64,000 bases of DNA from Branchipolynoe longqiensis (GCA_030323885.1 CM059187.1:121673593-121737592); one strand, 5' to 3'; numbered from the stretch's first letter, positions 41,198 to 50,526 are shown. Numbers and translations: made by a program. The notes: generated by a model not told the origin, from the letters alone.

Positions 41198-41272
41198 AGT
41201 TCAGCCTAGCTCGGCCTAGCTCAGCCTAGCTCGGCCTAGCTCCTACTGGCTCGGCCCAGCCCTGGCAAGGCT
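41198..41272. repeat. 10-bp tandem repeat GGCCTAGCTC
   Basis: Six or seven copies of TCGGCCTAGC/TCAGCCTAGC. Confidence 0.85.
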
Positions 41273-41299
41273 CTTTTAGGCTACCGTCAACAACCAGAC

Positions 41300-41818
41300 A
41301 CTCTCCCCATGTACCCATACCCGCCTTCTCCTCACTTGCACTTCTTTCCCCCCCCCTCCCCACTCCTCCCTCCCCTCCTCTCTCCTCCCTCTCCTTCCCT
41401 CTCCTCCCTCCTCCTTCCCTTCCCTCCCCTCCCCTCCCGTCCTCTCCCCTCCCCTCCCCTCACCTCTCCTTCATTCCCATCCACTCCCCTCCCATGCCCT
41501 CCCATCTCCTCCCCTCTCCCCCCTCCTCCTCCCCTCTCCTCCCTCCTCCTCCCCTCTCCTCCCTTCTCATCCCCTATCCTCCCTCCGTTCCCTATTGCCC
41601 CCCTGCCCCCTCCCCTCCCATCTTCTCCCCTCTCCTCTCCCCTTTCCCTTCCCTTTCCATTCCATTTCCCTTCCCTTCCTTTCCGACTCCTCCCCTCCCC
41701 ACCCATCCTCTCCACCCTCTTCCAGCCTCCCTTCCACACAACTTCCCCCTCCACCCTTCCCCTCTTCTCCCCCCTCCCCTCCCCCACCCTCTTCATCCCC
41801 TCCCCTCCCCCACCCCAC
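41300..41818. repeat. CCTCCCCT polypyrimidine tract
   Basis: About 520 bp of C/T with CCTCCCCTCC words. Frames on both strands (Pro/Ser and Gly/Arg/Glu) are artefacts. Confidence 0.93.
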
Positions 41819-41830
41819 TCATTGCGGCCG

Positions 41831-42308
41831 GTGTTGCGGTTTCCCAGGGACACCAGTTTGCGAGGGACACACCGCTTCTGCACATGCGTCAAAATCGAAC
41901 AGCATCGTCACTAACCTTATAAATGTAATATAATGTTTTTGGTAAAGATGCTTTCTATATGTGTACCAAACGATTTGTTTCTAGATGGTGGAATTTGAGA
42001 GATATTTGAGTATTTTCTGTATGAACATTGCTCACGACCATTGACAATGCCTTGAGTTTGATGGTACACGCAGTGCAAAAAGTTAGTTTCATTCAAAATT
42101 AATAGAAATCAAGAACTCTAACCTTATAAATTTAATATAGTCTTTATGGTACAGATGTTTTCTATATGTGTACCAAGCGATTTGTTTCTAGATGGTGTAA
42201 TTTAAGAGATATTTGACTTCTTCTGTATGAAGATTTGCTCACGGCCGTTAACAATGCATTTGAATGGAAGTGTCCCTGGCAAACTGGTGTCCCTCGGAAT
42301 CCGCATCA
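41831..42308. mobile_element. TIR element T5 with an internal 207-bp tandem duplication
   Basis: The left arm GTGTTGCGGTTTCCCAGGGA then CACCAGTTTGC faces the right arm ending GCAAACTGGTGTCCCTCGGA then ATCCGCATCAC, about 39 bp with few mismatches. The interior holds two head-to-tail copies starting CTAACCTTATAAATGTAATA at 41911 and CTAACCTTATAAATTTAATA at 42118. Element size and duplication offset are close to element T3, although the sequences differ. No coding capacity. Confidence 0.82.
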
Positions 42309-42532
42309 CTAGTACACGGCCGGCTAGTAGTCATGGATCCAGGAACGACGTCGAGTCTAGCTTGTCGGATATGCCGTGCAGCTGACAAGGGGAGGAGGCA
42401 TGGGGCCGCTAGTAAAGATGGCGGAATACATCAGGAGCAAGGGGCGCCGTGGTGGTAACGATGACGGACGATGTGAGCTGGAGGTTTCCCACTTCCTGTG
42501 ATATATTGACAAGTGTCAGCTTCAGCTATTCG
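42309..42532. other. Unique DNA
   Basis: Moderate GC (AGATGGCGGAATACATCAGG, ACGATGACGGACGATGTGAG). No exon recognised. Confidence 0.3.
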
Positions 42533-42600
42533 GTTGGTTGGTTGTTGTAGTTTTACGTCCTGGCAACATCTACGGTCATATCAGAACGGGAGCGAATTGC
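42533..42600 (-). mobile_element. SINE-1 tail fragment
   Basis: GGTTGGTTGTTGTAGTTTTA then CGTCCTGGCAACATCTACGG. Body and head absent. Confidence 0.7.
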
Positions 42601-42638
42601 ACCCCTGCCAGCCACACTCACGTGGCCACCTACTCATC

Positions 42639-42639
<1 letters not shown>

Positions 42640-42671
<32 letters not shown>

Positions 42672-42830
42672 CTAGTCTATGAGGTATATGTATATATATA
42701 TGTATATATATATACATATAAATGCATGTATCTGATTCTAAGAACCACATAGTGTATATAATATTCTATTCTATGAATATGAGGTATGTATATGTATATA
42801 TATATGTATGTATATGTATGTATCTGGTAC
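42640..42830. repeat. AT/ATGT microsatellite with about 90-bp duplication
   Basis: (TA)n at 42640-42666 is followed by two related segments, each with TATAATATTCTA then TATGAGGTAT (42663 and 42757). Confidence 0.85.
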
Positions 42831-42837
42831 TAACAAA

Positions 42838-43140
42838 CAGTGGCCGATTTGGTAGAACGCAGGCTTCTCGTGTGGAAGGTCGGGAGTTCGAATCCTAGCC
42901 GAGTGAAATCAATTATTTATCAAATTGACACCTGCATGGCGTTTGGCATTATTAGGATAGGACAAGGACTGGTAAGCGCAGTATCAGGATAATGGGACTG
43001 TGTGCGATATTGGGTTATGATGTCGTCGGCCTGGTCTCCCAATGGGGCGGCACTATGAAGTCACCATGAGTGTGCACTGTCACAATTCGGCACACGTCGC
43101 GATATGACCTTGTTAGAGCATAAAACAACCACAAACAAAC
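42838..43140 (+). mobile_element. SINE-1, near full length, head B, tail 1
   Basis: Head CAGTGGCCGATTTGGTAGAA, box B-like GGGAGTTCGAATCCTAGCCG. The body carries several substitutions and the tail is shortened (CCTTGTTAGAGCATAAAACA). Confidence 0.87.
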
Positions 43141-43469
43141 TATATATGTATAGTTTATACATCAGGATAGATAAATATATCTATAGTATTTACCTCAGGA
43201 TATATACATATGTATATCTGAGGTATAAAGTTGGGTGAACAGTGCTGATTGCGGGTGGTGAGCCTGAGCATACCAGTTATGTTCAATATGAGTCAAGTTG
43301 CAGATCTCATTTAAGAATATCCTTGCAAAAACTGATTCATTGCTCCTGAATGTTTTTGAAGATTTAAATGTTTTGGTTCTATTCATAGAAAGCTTTGCAA
43401 GTTGTTGACTAGCGACTCTTGTGGGATTATATGGCTACTATTATTAGTGTGTTAGTAGATCTCCCAAGA
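43141..43469. other. AT-rich unique DNA
   Basis: Small TATA-rich patches at 43141-43205, otherwise nothing recognised. Confidence 0.35.
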
Positions 43470-43535
43470 GTACCCGTCCTGATATGACCTTATATGTTGC
43501 CAGGACGTAAAACCCCAACAACTAACCAACCAAAG
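43470..43535 (+). mobile_element. SINE-1 tail-1 fragment
   Basis: TACCCGTCCTGATATGACCT, ATGTTGCCAGGACGTAAAAC then CCCAACAACTAACCAACC. A clean, little-diverged tail. Confidence 0.8.
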
Positions 43536-43984
43536 AGTATTGCTCCTCCCAGTTGCATCTACTGCACACATTCAAAGGCACTGTTCCATAGACTCTTTGT
43601 AATATGCCGCTGCAAAGATCACTGCAACAATCTGACAAGTGGTCAGGTATACAGGGAGGTAGTAATAGCTAAAGTAGGGTGTGCCCCCCGGGTATACCAC
43701 GAAGGGGGAATGACCCAGATGAGCGCCAGTTCCGGTTAGTGACGACTTACGAAACTAGCCACCCCCCCATGGTTTATTTATCTTCATCAGCCGTCGCTGC
43801 AAAGACCATTTCGAGATTTTATTACAGAAACACGTCACTGGCCATCAGACGAAAGCATTCCGACGGTTGCTCTTGTATGGACTGTTTGTGAGCTGTTGCT
43901 GTTGCAGTTGACAATGGGGACTGACCCTTTGTATGTGTAGACCGTCCATGCGCATGTGCAATTACTGAGGAGTTATGGCTAACA
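43536..43984. other. Unique DNA; no gene recognised
   Basis: Complex sequence. A 70-codon frame from 43679 has a plausible composition but no domain I recognise. Confidence 0.3.
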
Positions 43985-44885
43985 CTGACAGTTCCAAAGA
44001 CCCTCCCCCTCATCACCCCACGTTCATATCTCCCCTGCCTCCCTCTCTCTCCCCTGCCTCCTCTCGTCTCTTCTCGTCTCGGCTCCGCTGCTCTGCTCTG
44101 CTTTGCTCTGCTCTGCTCTGCTCTGCTCTGCTCTGCTCTGCTCTGCTCTGCTCTGCTCTGCTCTCCTCTCTCCTATCTCCTCTCCTCTCTTCTATCTCCT
44201 CTCCTCTCCTCTCCTCTCATCTCCTCTCCTCTCCTCTCCCCTCCTCTCCTCTCCTCTCCTCTCCCCTCCTCACCACGCCTCTGCTCTCCCCTCCTCTCGT
44301 CTCCTCATGTCATCCCTCCTCTTTTCATTTCCTCTACGCTGCTCTGCTTAGCTCTGCTCTACTCTGCTCTGTACTGCTCTGCCTTCCTCTCCTCTCCGCT
44401 CCTCTCCTCTCTCCCCTCTCCCCTCTCCTCTCCTCTCCTCTCCTCTCCGCTCCTCTGCTCTCCTCTCCGCTCCTCTCCACTCCGTGCCTCTGCTCTCCCC
44501 TCCTCTCGTCTCCTCTCGTCATCCCTCCTCTTTTCCTTTCCTCTACGCTGTTCTGCTCAGCTCTGTTCTACTCTGCTCTGTACTGCTCTGCCTTCCTCTC
44601 TTCTCCCCTCTTCTCCTCTCCTCTCCTCTCCCCTCCTCTCCTCTCCCCTCATCACCCCTCCTATTTTCCTTTCCTCTACGCTGCTCTGCTCTGTACTGCT
44701 CTGCCTTCCTCTCCTCTCCTCTATTCTCCTCTCCTCTCCTCTCCCATCCTCTCCTCTCCCCTCATCATCCCTCCTCTTTTCCTTTCCTCTACGCTGCTCT
44801 GCTCTGTACTGCTCTGCCTTCCTCTCCTCTCCTCTCGTCTCCTCTCGTCTCCTTTCATCTCCTTTCGTTTCCTCTCCTCGTTTTA
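43985..44885. repeat. CTCTG/CTCCT array with higher-order units
   Basis: (CTCTG)n at 44090-44165, then CTCCTCTC words. A higher-order marker (CTTTTCCTTTCCTCTACGCTG) recurs near 44321, 44530, 44668 and 44775, each followed by CTCTGCTCTGTACTGCTCTG-like blocks, so units shorten from about 206 to about 107 bp. The 303-codon Ser/Leu frame is an artefact. Confidence 0.93.
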
Positions 44886-44889
44886 GTAA

Positions 44890-45080
44890 GGTTGTGGGAT
44901 TCGAACCCATAGGTTCGAACCCATGTCGAGTCAAACCAATGACTTCAAAATTGATACTTGTCACCACCTAGCCAGGCACTCTGCATTATTAGGATAGGGC
45001 AACGAGCAAGGAGCAGTGGAATAAGGCAGACAAAATCGTCCGCGATTGAAATATCCCCTGCTTAATCAACTAATATAATG
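44890..45080 (+). mobile_element. SINE-1, head fragment, alternative tail 2
   Basis: GGATTCGAACCCATAGGTTC then GAACCCATGTCGAGTCAAAC, shared body, and tail 2 (GCAGTGGAATAAGGCAGACA, CGATTGAAATATCCCCTGCT). The box B region is partly duplicated. Confidence 0.85.
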
Positions 45081-45359
45081 TACACACACACAATATTCAC
45101 ACGATGCAAGAAAATGTGTATTGGAGAATGGGACCGAGCGTCCGGCGCTTTTAGCACATAGCACGAGCTGTTATTGAATTAGGCCCGCCCGTGCTGTAAA
45201 CCTACGCCGCAAACAGCCGGTGACCAGCTGCTAGCATCGTCCACCATTACCCAACACGACCTGGGAGCCAAGTTAAATATTAACGTCTTATTAACCCTGT
45301 TTACATCGAGCTGGCCGGACATGGTTGCAGGCCGGGGTCAGATGCTGTGCTATGGCCGC
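45081..45359. other. Complex unique DNA, candidate regulatory element
   Basis: Contains ATTGAATTAGGCCCGCCCGT, AAATATTAACGTCTTATTAA and AGCTGCTAGCATCG. Not repetitive and not coding. The basis is sequence texture only. Confidence 0.25.
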
Positions 45360-46830
45360 GCGTGTGTATGTATGTGGGTGTGAGAGTGTGTGGGTGTGTC
45401 AGAGGGTAGGGGTGTGACTGAGGACGTGGGTATGAGTAACGGTGTGTGTGAGGTCGTGGGAGAGTGTGCGTGTGTGGGGGGGGGGGCTTGAGTGAGTGCC
45501 TGGGTATGAGTGAGGGTGGTTGTTAGTGTGTGTGTGGGGGGGTATGTGTGGGTGTGTAGGGGTGTGTGGTTGTGTGTGTGAGTGAGGGCGTGGGTATGAG
45601 TGAGGTTGTGTGAGTGTGTGTGGGGGATGTGTATGTGTGGGTGTGGGCGTGTGTGTGAGTGAGGGCGTGGGAGTGAGTAAGAGTGTGGGAGAGTGTATGT
45701 GTGGGTGTGGGCGTGTGTGTGAGTGAGGGTCTGGGTGTGAGTGAGAGTGTGGGTGTGTGTATGTGTGAGTGGGGGAATGTGTGTAAGTGAGGGTGTGGGA
45801 GAGTGTATGTGTTGGTGTGGGCACGTATGTGTGAGTGAGGGTCTGGGTATGAGTGAAGGTGTGGGTGTGTGTATGTGTGAATGGGGGAATGTGTATGAGT
45901 GAGGGTGTGGGAGAGTGTATATGTGGGTGTGAGTGAGGGCGTGGGTGTGAGTGAGGGTGTGGGAGAGTGTATGTGTGGGTGTGGGGGCGTGTGAGTGAGT
46001 GAGGGTCTGGCTGTTAATGAGGGTGTGGGTGGGTGTATCTGTGAGTGCGGGTGAAGGAGAGTGTATGTGTGGGTGTGTGTGCACATGTGGGCGCGTGTGT
46101 GTGAGTGAGGGCGTGGGTGTGGGTATGTGTGAGTGGGGGAATGGGTGTGAGTGATGGTGTGGGAGGGTCTGGGAGAGTGTATTTGTGGGTGTGGCGTTGT
46201 GTGTGAGTGAGAGTGTGGGTGTATGTATGTGTGAGTGGGGGAATGTGTGTGAGTGAGGGTGTGGGAGAGTGTATGTGTGAATGTGGGTGTATGTGTGAGT
46301 GAGGGCATGGGTGTGAGTGAGGGTGTGGGAGAGTGTATGTGTGGGTGTGGGGGCGTGTGTGTGAGTGAGGGTATGGGTGTGGGTGTGTATGTGTATTTGT
46401 GAGTGGGGGAATGTGTGTGAGTGAGGGTGTGGGAGAGTGTATGTGTGGGTGTGGGCGCGTCTGTGTGAGTGAGGGTCTGGGTATGAGTGAGGGTGTGGGT
46501 GTGTGTATGTGTGAGTGGGAGAATGTGTGTGAGTGAGGGTGTGGGAGAGTATGTGTGTGTGGGTGTGGGCGCGTATGTGTGAGTGAGGCTCTGGGTATGA
46601 GTGAGGGTGTGGGTGTGGGTATGTGTGAGTGGGAGAATGTGTGTGAGTGAGGGTGTGGGAGAGTGTATGTGTGGGTGTGGGTATGTGTGAGTGAGGGTCT
46701 GGGTATGAGTGAGAGTGTGGGTGTGTGTATGTGTGAGTGGGGGAATGTGTGTGAGTGAGGGTGTGGCAGAGTGTGTGTGTGGGTGTGTGTGGGTGGGCGC
46801 GTGTGTGTAATTGAGAGTGTGGCAGTTGGC
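45360..46830. repeat. GT/GA minisatellite with about 100-bp higher-order units, 1.5 kb
   Basis: Units such as GTGAGTGAGGGTGTGGGAGA, GTGTATGTGTGGGTGTGGGC, then GTGTGTGAGTGAGGGTCTGG alternate with GTGAGTGGGGGAATGTGTGT. Stop codons are absent on the minus strand for 509 codons because CAC/ACA/CCC words cannot make stops. The Thr/His/Pro/Ser product is not a gene. Confidence 0.95.
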
Positions 46831-47058
46831 CTGAGTACCTGGGGGACACATCTCTGTGTTGCATAACAAGCTGGCACATGCAGACAGGTGACCCAAGCTG
46901 TCACGTGACGCTGCTCAGCGCCACGTGGTGACCACACATGACCACTGAGCTAACACGTGCTGGCCCGCCTTCTAACACTATTACCATCAACTTTCCTTCA
47001 AGTATGATACTCCGATGAAATTTCTATTTTTTAAACCAGACTTTCAGAATCAAAACAC
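46831..47058. other. Unique DNA
   Basis: Includes GCTGTCACGTGACGCTGCTC at 46897, another GTCACGTGAC palindrome, and CACGTGGTGACC. No gene recognised. Confidence 0.3.
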
Positions 47059-47528
47059 TTAAAGCTGCATAATCCGTGGTATTCTCTGTGGTGGAGTGGT
47101 TAGAGCGTCTGACTTTTTTCTAGGTCGGAATCCTAATCTGAAGGTCAGTGGTTCGATTCCTTGTGCCCCTCACCTCTGTCAATTTGGATTTCCACCGCTG
47201 TGTATAACTTACAGCGTCATCAAAGGCCAGTTGCTCTCATACCATGTCTATATGGTGTGGGAGATTAAAAATCCCTTGGATCAGTAAAAGTGTAGGTTCG
47301 GGCTTTCTATCGACAAACTGTCTAATGGTGAAAACAAGCCTATTCAGCCTTATCCATGATAGGCAGTATAAATCTTCAACAACAAAATATCAAATTTTCA
47401 AAATCAAAGCAATTATCTAGATTTGATTCTATATATCTAACTTAGATACTGGTGCATTCATTGAACATTCATCGCTGCACAGAAGCGAATACTGAGCGAA
47501 TTTAATAGAACCTGTTACTACAGAAGCT
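47059..47528 (+). mobile_element. Family M MITE, orientation A, split by a SINE-2 insertion
   Basis: TTAAAGCTGCATAATCCGTG (47059) is followed after the SINE by ATCAAATTTTCAAAATCAAA and the usual core to AACCTGTTACTACAGAAGC at 47528. There a SINE-1 replaces the remaining right end. Both insertions post-date the MITE. Confidence 0.75.
47080..47388 (+). mobile_element. SINE-2, a second tRNA-derived family
   Basis: The tRNA-like head GTGGTGGAGTGGTTAGAGCG is followed by box B-like AGTGGTTCGATTCCTTG. The body (TGTATAACTTACAGCGTCAT, GAGATTAAAAATCCCTTGGA) is unrelated to SINE-1, and the end is TTCAACAACAAAAT. About 309 bp, one copy in the window. Confidence 0.75.
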
Positions 47529-47742
47529 GATATCCCACTCAGTCACATTATCTTGACACTGAGCCAACCAGTCCTTTCCCTATCCTAATAATGCCGAGTG
47601 CCATGCTAGGAAGCGACACTTATACATTTTAAAGTCATTTGTTTGACTCGACCAGGATTCGAACCCACCGACTAATGGGTTCGGATCTCCCGATCTCCCA
47701 AAACAGGAGACGGACGCTCTACTCATTCGGCCATCTCGTCTG
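47529..47742 (-). mobile_element. SINE-1, head A, truncated at the 3' side
   Basis: Minus body from CTGATATCCCACTCAGTCAC to the head (GAATGAGTAGAGCGTCCGTC). A duplicated box B-like stretch (CGAACCCACCGACTAATGGG) lies inside. Tail missing. Confidence 0.85.
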
Positions 47743-47992
47743 GTCGTCCTTTGTTATCCCATAACCCTTACTCAATGCTGGTGCTGCTCCTCTGACATTA
47801 CTGAAACCAGGCTTTAATTACACATCGCTTATTACTTATTGATGCTCCACACACATTAATGCTGGCCTCCTTTAAGCAGCGCATACATGTGTACAACCGT
47901 TACTCACATCGAGCTGATACATTCAGAAGTGTATATTAAGAGTTAGGAACTAGACATGTCTGTGCCGTCTGAAACTAGGCACAAAAGGCACA
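47743..47992. other. Unique DNA
   Basis: Contains GGCTTTAATTACACATCGCT and CACACATTAATGCTGGCC. No gene or repeat recognised. Confidence 0.3.
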
Positions 47993-48318
47993 GACCGGGC
48001 GCGGTGGTCGAATCGGTAGAGCGCGGGCCTCGCGTGCGGCAGATTCCTGGTCGAGTCAAAGCAATAACTTATAAAATTGATACCTGTCACTTCCCACCCT
48101 GGCGCTCGGCATTTATAGGATGAGGCAAGGACTGGTTGGCTCAGTGTCAGGATAATCTTACTGAGTGGGATATCAGGTCATGGTGCCAGTGACACGATTT
48201 CCCAGTAAGGCAGCACTATGAAGTCGCCATGAGTGAGAACTAGCACAAGTCGGTACCCGTCCTGATATGACCTTAGATGTTGCCAGGACGTAAAACTCCA
48301 ACAACCAACCAACCATGG
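47993..48318 (+). mobile_element. SINE-1, near full length, head B, tail 1 (CCAAC end)
   Basis: Head GGGCGCGGTGGTCGAATCGG then AGAGCGCGGGCCTCGCGTGC. Box B has lost bases (AGATTCCTGGTCG). The tail GTTGCCAGGACGTAAAACTC, CAACAACCAACCAACC is near consensus, suggesting a young copy. Confidence 0.92.
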
Positions 48319-48595
48319 GATGAAGATCTTTCTGCGCAGCTGTGTGGCCTTATTACCACCATGACCAAAGCTGCAACTGACCTGCAGCGTTACGGCAATG
48401 ACCGACACACTAGATTTCCTTCGGGGATTGGTTTCCGCCGTGCTGCCATAACAATACATACAAACTTAATGTGGGGGCGATAATGGGGTGATAATGGGGC
48501 TAGCCCATGTGGGTGGTGGGGGGGGGTGGAAGAAGGGAGGTCTTCCATTAAATTCAAACCCTGGCCAAATCACCCGAAACAACGCTTGAAAATTC

Positions 48596-48862
48596 CCAGT
48601 CGAGTCAAAGCAATGACTTATAAAATTGATACTTGTCGCTACATAGCCTGACATCGACATTAATAGGATAGGACAAGGACAGGTTATCACAGTGTCAGGA
48701 TAATGTGACTGTGTGGGATATCGGGTCATGGTACTGCTGGTCTGGGTCTCCCAGTGGGGCAGCACTATAAAGTTACCATGAGCGCGCACTGTCACAAGTT
48801 GGTTCCTGTCCTAATATGACCTCAGATGTTGCTAGGATGTAAAAGAACAACAAACAAACAAA
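48596..48862 (+). mobile_element. SINE-1, headless, tail 1 (ACAAAC end)
   Basis: Starts within the body at CAGTCGAGTCAAAGCAATGA and runs to GTTGCTAGGATGTAAAAGAA then CAACAAACAAACAAAC. Confidence 0.88.
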
Positions 48863-48911
48863 CACAAACTTAAAATTCAACAGTGGCACTTGTCGCTGGT
48901 GATGGGGATTT

Positions 48912-49160
48912 GCAAAATAAAGAGCAATGGCTGGCTAACTCAGTTTCATGATATAATTAGATATAAGATTCACCCCTACCGAGAGTACTCTGTGTAGGGG
49001 TGAATCTTTTATCTACGATATAATGTGACTGAGTGGAATATCGGGTCCTGTTTCCCGGAGGCACTGTATTTCAGTTAAGCAGCGTCTGTTACAAGATGAT
49101 ATGACCGGGTCATGATATGACTTTTGATGTTGCTAGGACGCAAAAGCCCAAACAAAGAAG
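48912..49160 (+). mobile_element. Diverged SINE-1 interrupted by a 59-bp hairpin insertion
   Basis: AAATAAAGAGCAATGGCTGG matches the SINE body, resumes as GTGACTGAGTGGAATATCGG after the insertion, and ends GTTGCTAGGACGCAAAAGCC. Head absent. Confidence 0.7.
48958..49016. mobile_element. 59-bp near-palindromic micro-element with 8-bp TSD
   Basis: The insert starts TAGATATAAGATTCACCCCT and its reverse complement starts GTAGATAAAAGATTCACCCC, so it is almost all TIR: 22 bp with one mismatch around a palindromic centre AGAGTACTCT. GATATAAT lies directly on both sides (48950-48957 and 49017-49024), and removing the insert plus one copy restores the SINE body order. Eight-bp duplications are typical of hAT elements, but the terminal bases are not diagnostic. 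Confidence 0.85.
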
Positions 49161-49213
49161 CAGGTACTTGTGGTAGTAGTACTACTAGTAGCGATCACCA
49201 GTCTTTGCAAGCG

Positions 49214-49223
49214 GCGCATGCGC
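49214..49223. promoter_or_regulatory. GCGCATGCGC palindrome (NRF1-type motif)
   Basis: Exact match in short unique DNA between two SINEs (AAGCGGCGCATGCGCACACC). No associated gene. Confidence 0.3.
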
Positions 49224-49272
49224 ACACCACCTTGTGGGGTGGGACCCGCATGGAGAAATGTATGCACGTTAC

Positions 49273-49712
49273 AGTTGGTTGGTTGTTGGAGTTTTACGTC
49301 CTGGCAACATCCAAGGTCTGCACATTACATAATGGTGGCCTTTGGTCAGCTTGGCGCGCAATGCAGGCCTCTAACCGAAGTCACCGTGGCCGACCTAGCC
49401 GGAGTTGGTTGTTGGAGTTTTACATCTTGGCAACATCTAAGGTCATATCAGGATGGGTACAGACTTGTGACAGTGCGCACTCATAGCGACTTTATAGTGC
49501 TGCACCAGCGGCACCATCACCTGATATCCCACTCAGTCACATTATCCTGCCACTGAGATAACCAGTCCTTGCTCTATCCTATTAATGCTGAGCACAAAGC
49601 TAGAAAGTGACAAGTATCAATTTGGTAATTCACTGGTTTGACTTGACTGGGAATTGAACTCCCGATCTCCCACACGGGAGGTCTGCGCTCTATCGATTCG
49701 CTACCGCGCCCA
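49273..49712 (-). mobile_element. SINE-1 tail fragment plus a near full-length minus SINE-1 (head B)
   Basis: 49273-49320 is a tail scrap (TTGGTTGGTTGTTGGAGTTT, CGTCCTGGCAACATCCAAGG). 49405-49712 is a complete copy, tail to head, ending CGATTCGCTACCGCGCCC. The latter lost the CCACTGGGAGACCAGGCC block. Confidence 0.87.
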
Positions 49713-50282
49713 TCCCTAGCCGGGTCCTTTATCGACAGTTAGTTGGAATGCTAATTGAACAAACGTGAGACAGTTGTATATATAGTGGCATTTATTCTTA
49801 CTAGTTTAGCTTGTTACATTAAGATTCAAAGTAGAAATGATGATAAGTTCGAGGATTTCAGGCACTTAACCCTATCGATCTATGTCATTAGTTGGGTGGG
49901 TGGGACGGCAAATCTACAGGAAAGTAGCACATCCGATCGGTTGAAAAGCTAAGGTCGAAGTGTCTAGACTTTGTAACTGTGTCATAGGCTTTGCTCTGAA
50001 TTTACAGTAGGTGGCGCATCAGTAGCGGCCAAATCGTAGTTCACAAGAAATATATAGGTGGCGCCAATGGTCACATTTTAAATCTACTGCGCAGTTTCAG
50101 TAACTGCGTAGTATTGAGTTCAAGGAATCTACAGTAGGTGGCGGGTCAATCGACGACCATTGAGTTAGTTCAGAATCAAGAATATAGGTGGCGCCAAAAG
50201 TCGTTCAGGTGAATGGGAAATACACAGTCTCGCGATATCAATTACCCATGTTGCACACATCATGGACAATGTGAATAAATTA
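49713..50282. other. Unique DNA with a duplicated TAGGTGGCGCC segment
   Basis: 50009-50070 and 50128-50200 are related (TCTACAGTAGGTGGCGGGTC against TTTACAGTAGGTGGCGCATC; AATATAGGTGGCGCCAA occurs twice), indicating a 120-bp tandem duplication. No gene recognised. Confidence 0.45.
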
Positions 50283-50526
50283 TATATAGGCAGTGGTCAT
50301 CTGAGTCATGTCTTTGGTTTGAAATGATATGCGTCCAGTGGTATATGCTGTCTGTGGGAAAGTGCATATAAAAGACCCCTTTCTGCTTATCGGAAATAGT
50401 AGCCTATGTGGTGGCAGCAGGCTTCCTCCAAAGAAATATGTCAGAATGACCATTTGTTTGATGTCCAATAGCCGATGATACAAAAATCAATGTTCTCTAG
50501 AGGCCTCGTTAAATAAAACAAACTTT
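50283..50526 (+). mobile_element. V-SINE-like element resembling a family common in molluscs
   Basis: The segment GGGAAAGTGCATATAAAAGA, GGCAGCAGGCTTCCTCCAAA, GATGTCCAATAGCCGATGAT and the end GGCCTCGTTAAATAAAACAA resembles, from memory, a SINE widespread in molluscs (RUDI is my best guess at the name). The tRNA head is not clearly present. This is the strongest hint to the host phylum, but it needs a database match. Confidence 0.6.

Noticed and set aside
43975..44912. 303-codon Ser/Leu-rich frame and its Glu/Arg-rich complements
   Set aside because: Translation of the CTCTG/CTCCT array.
45350..46896. 509-, 457- and 307-codon minus frames
   Set aside because: They are three phases of the same GT/GA minisatellite. 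CA-rich repeats cannot form stop codons.
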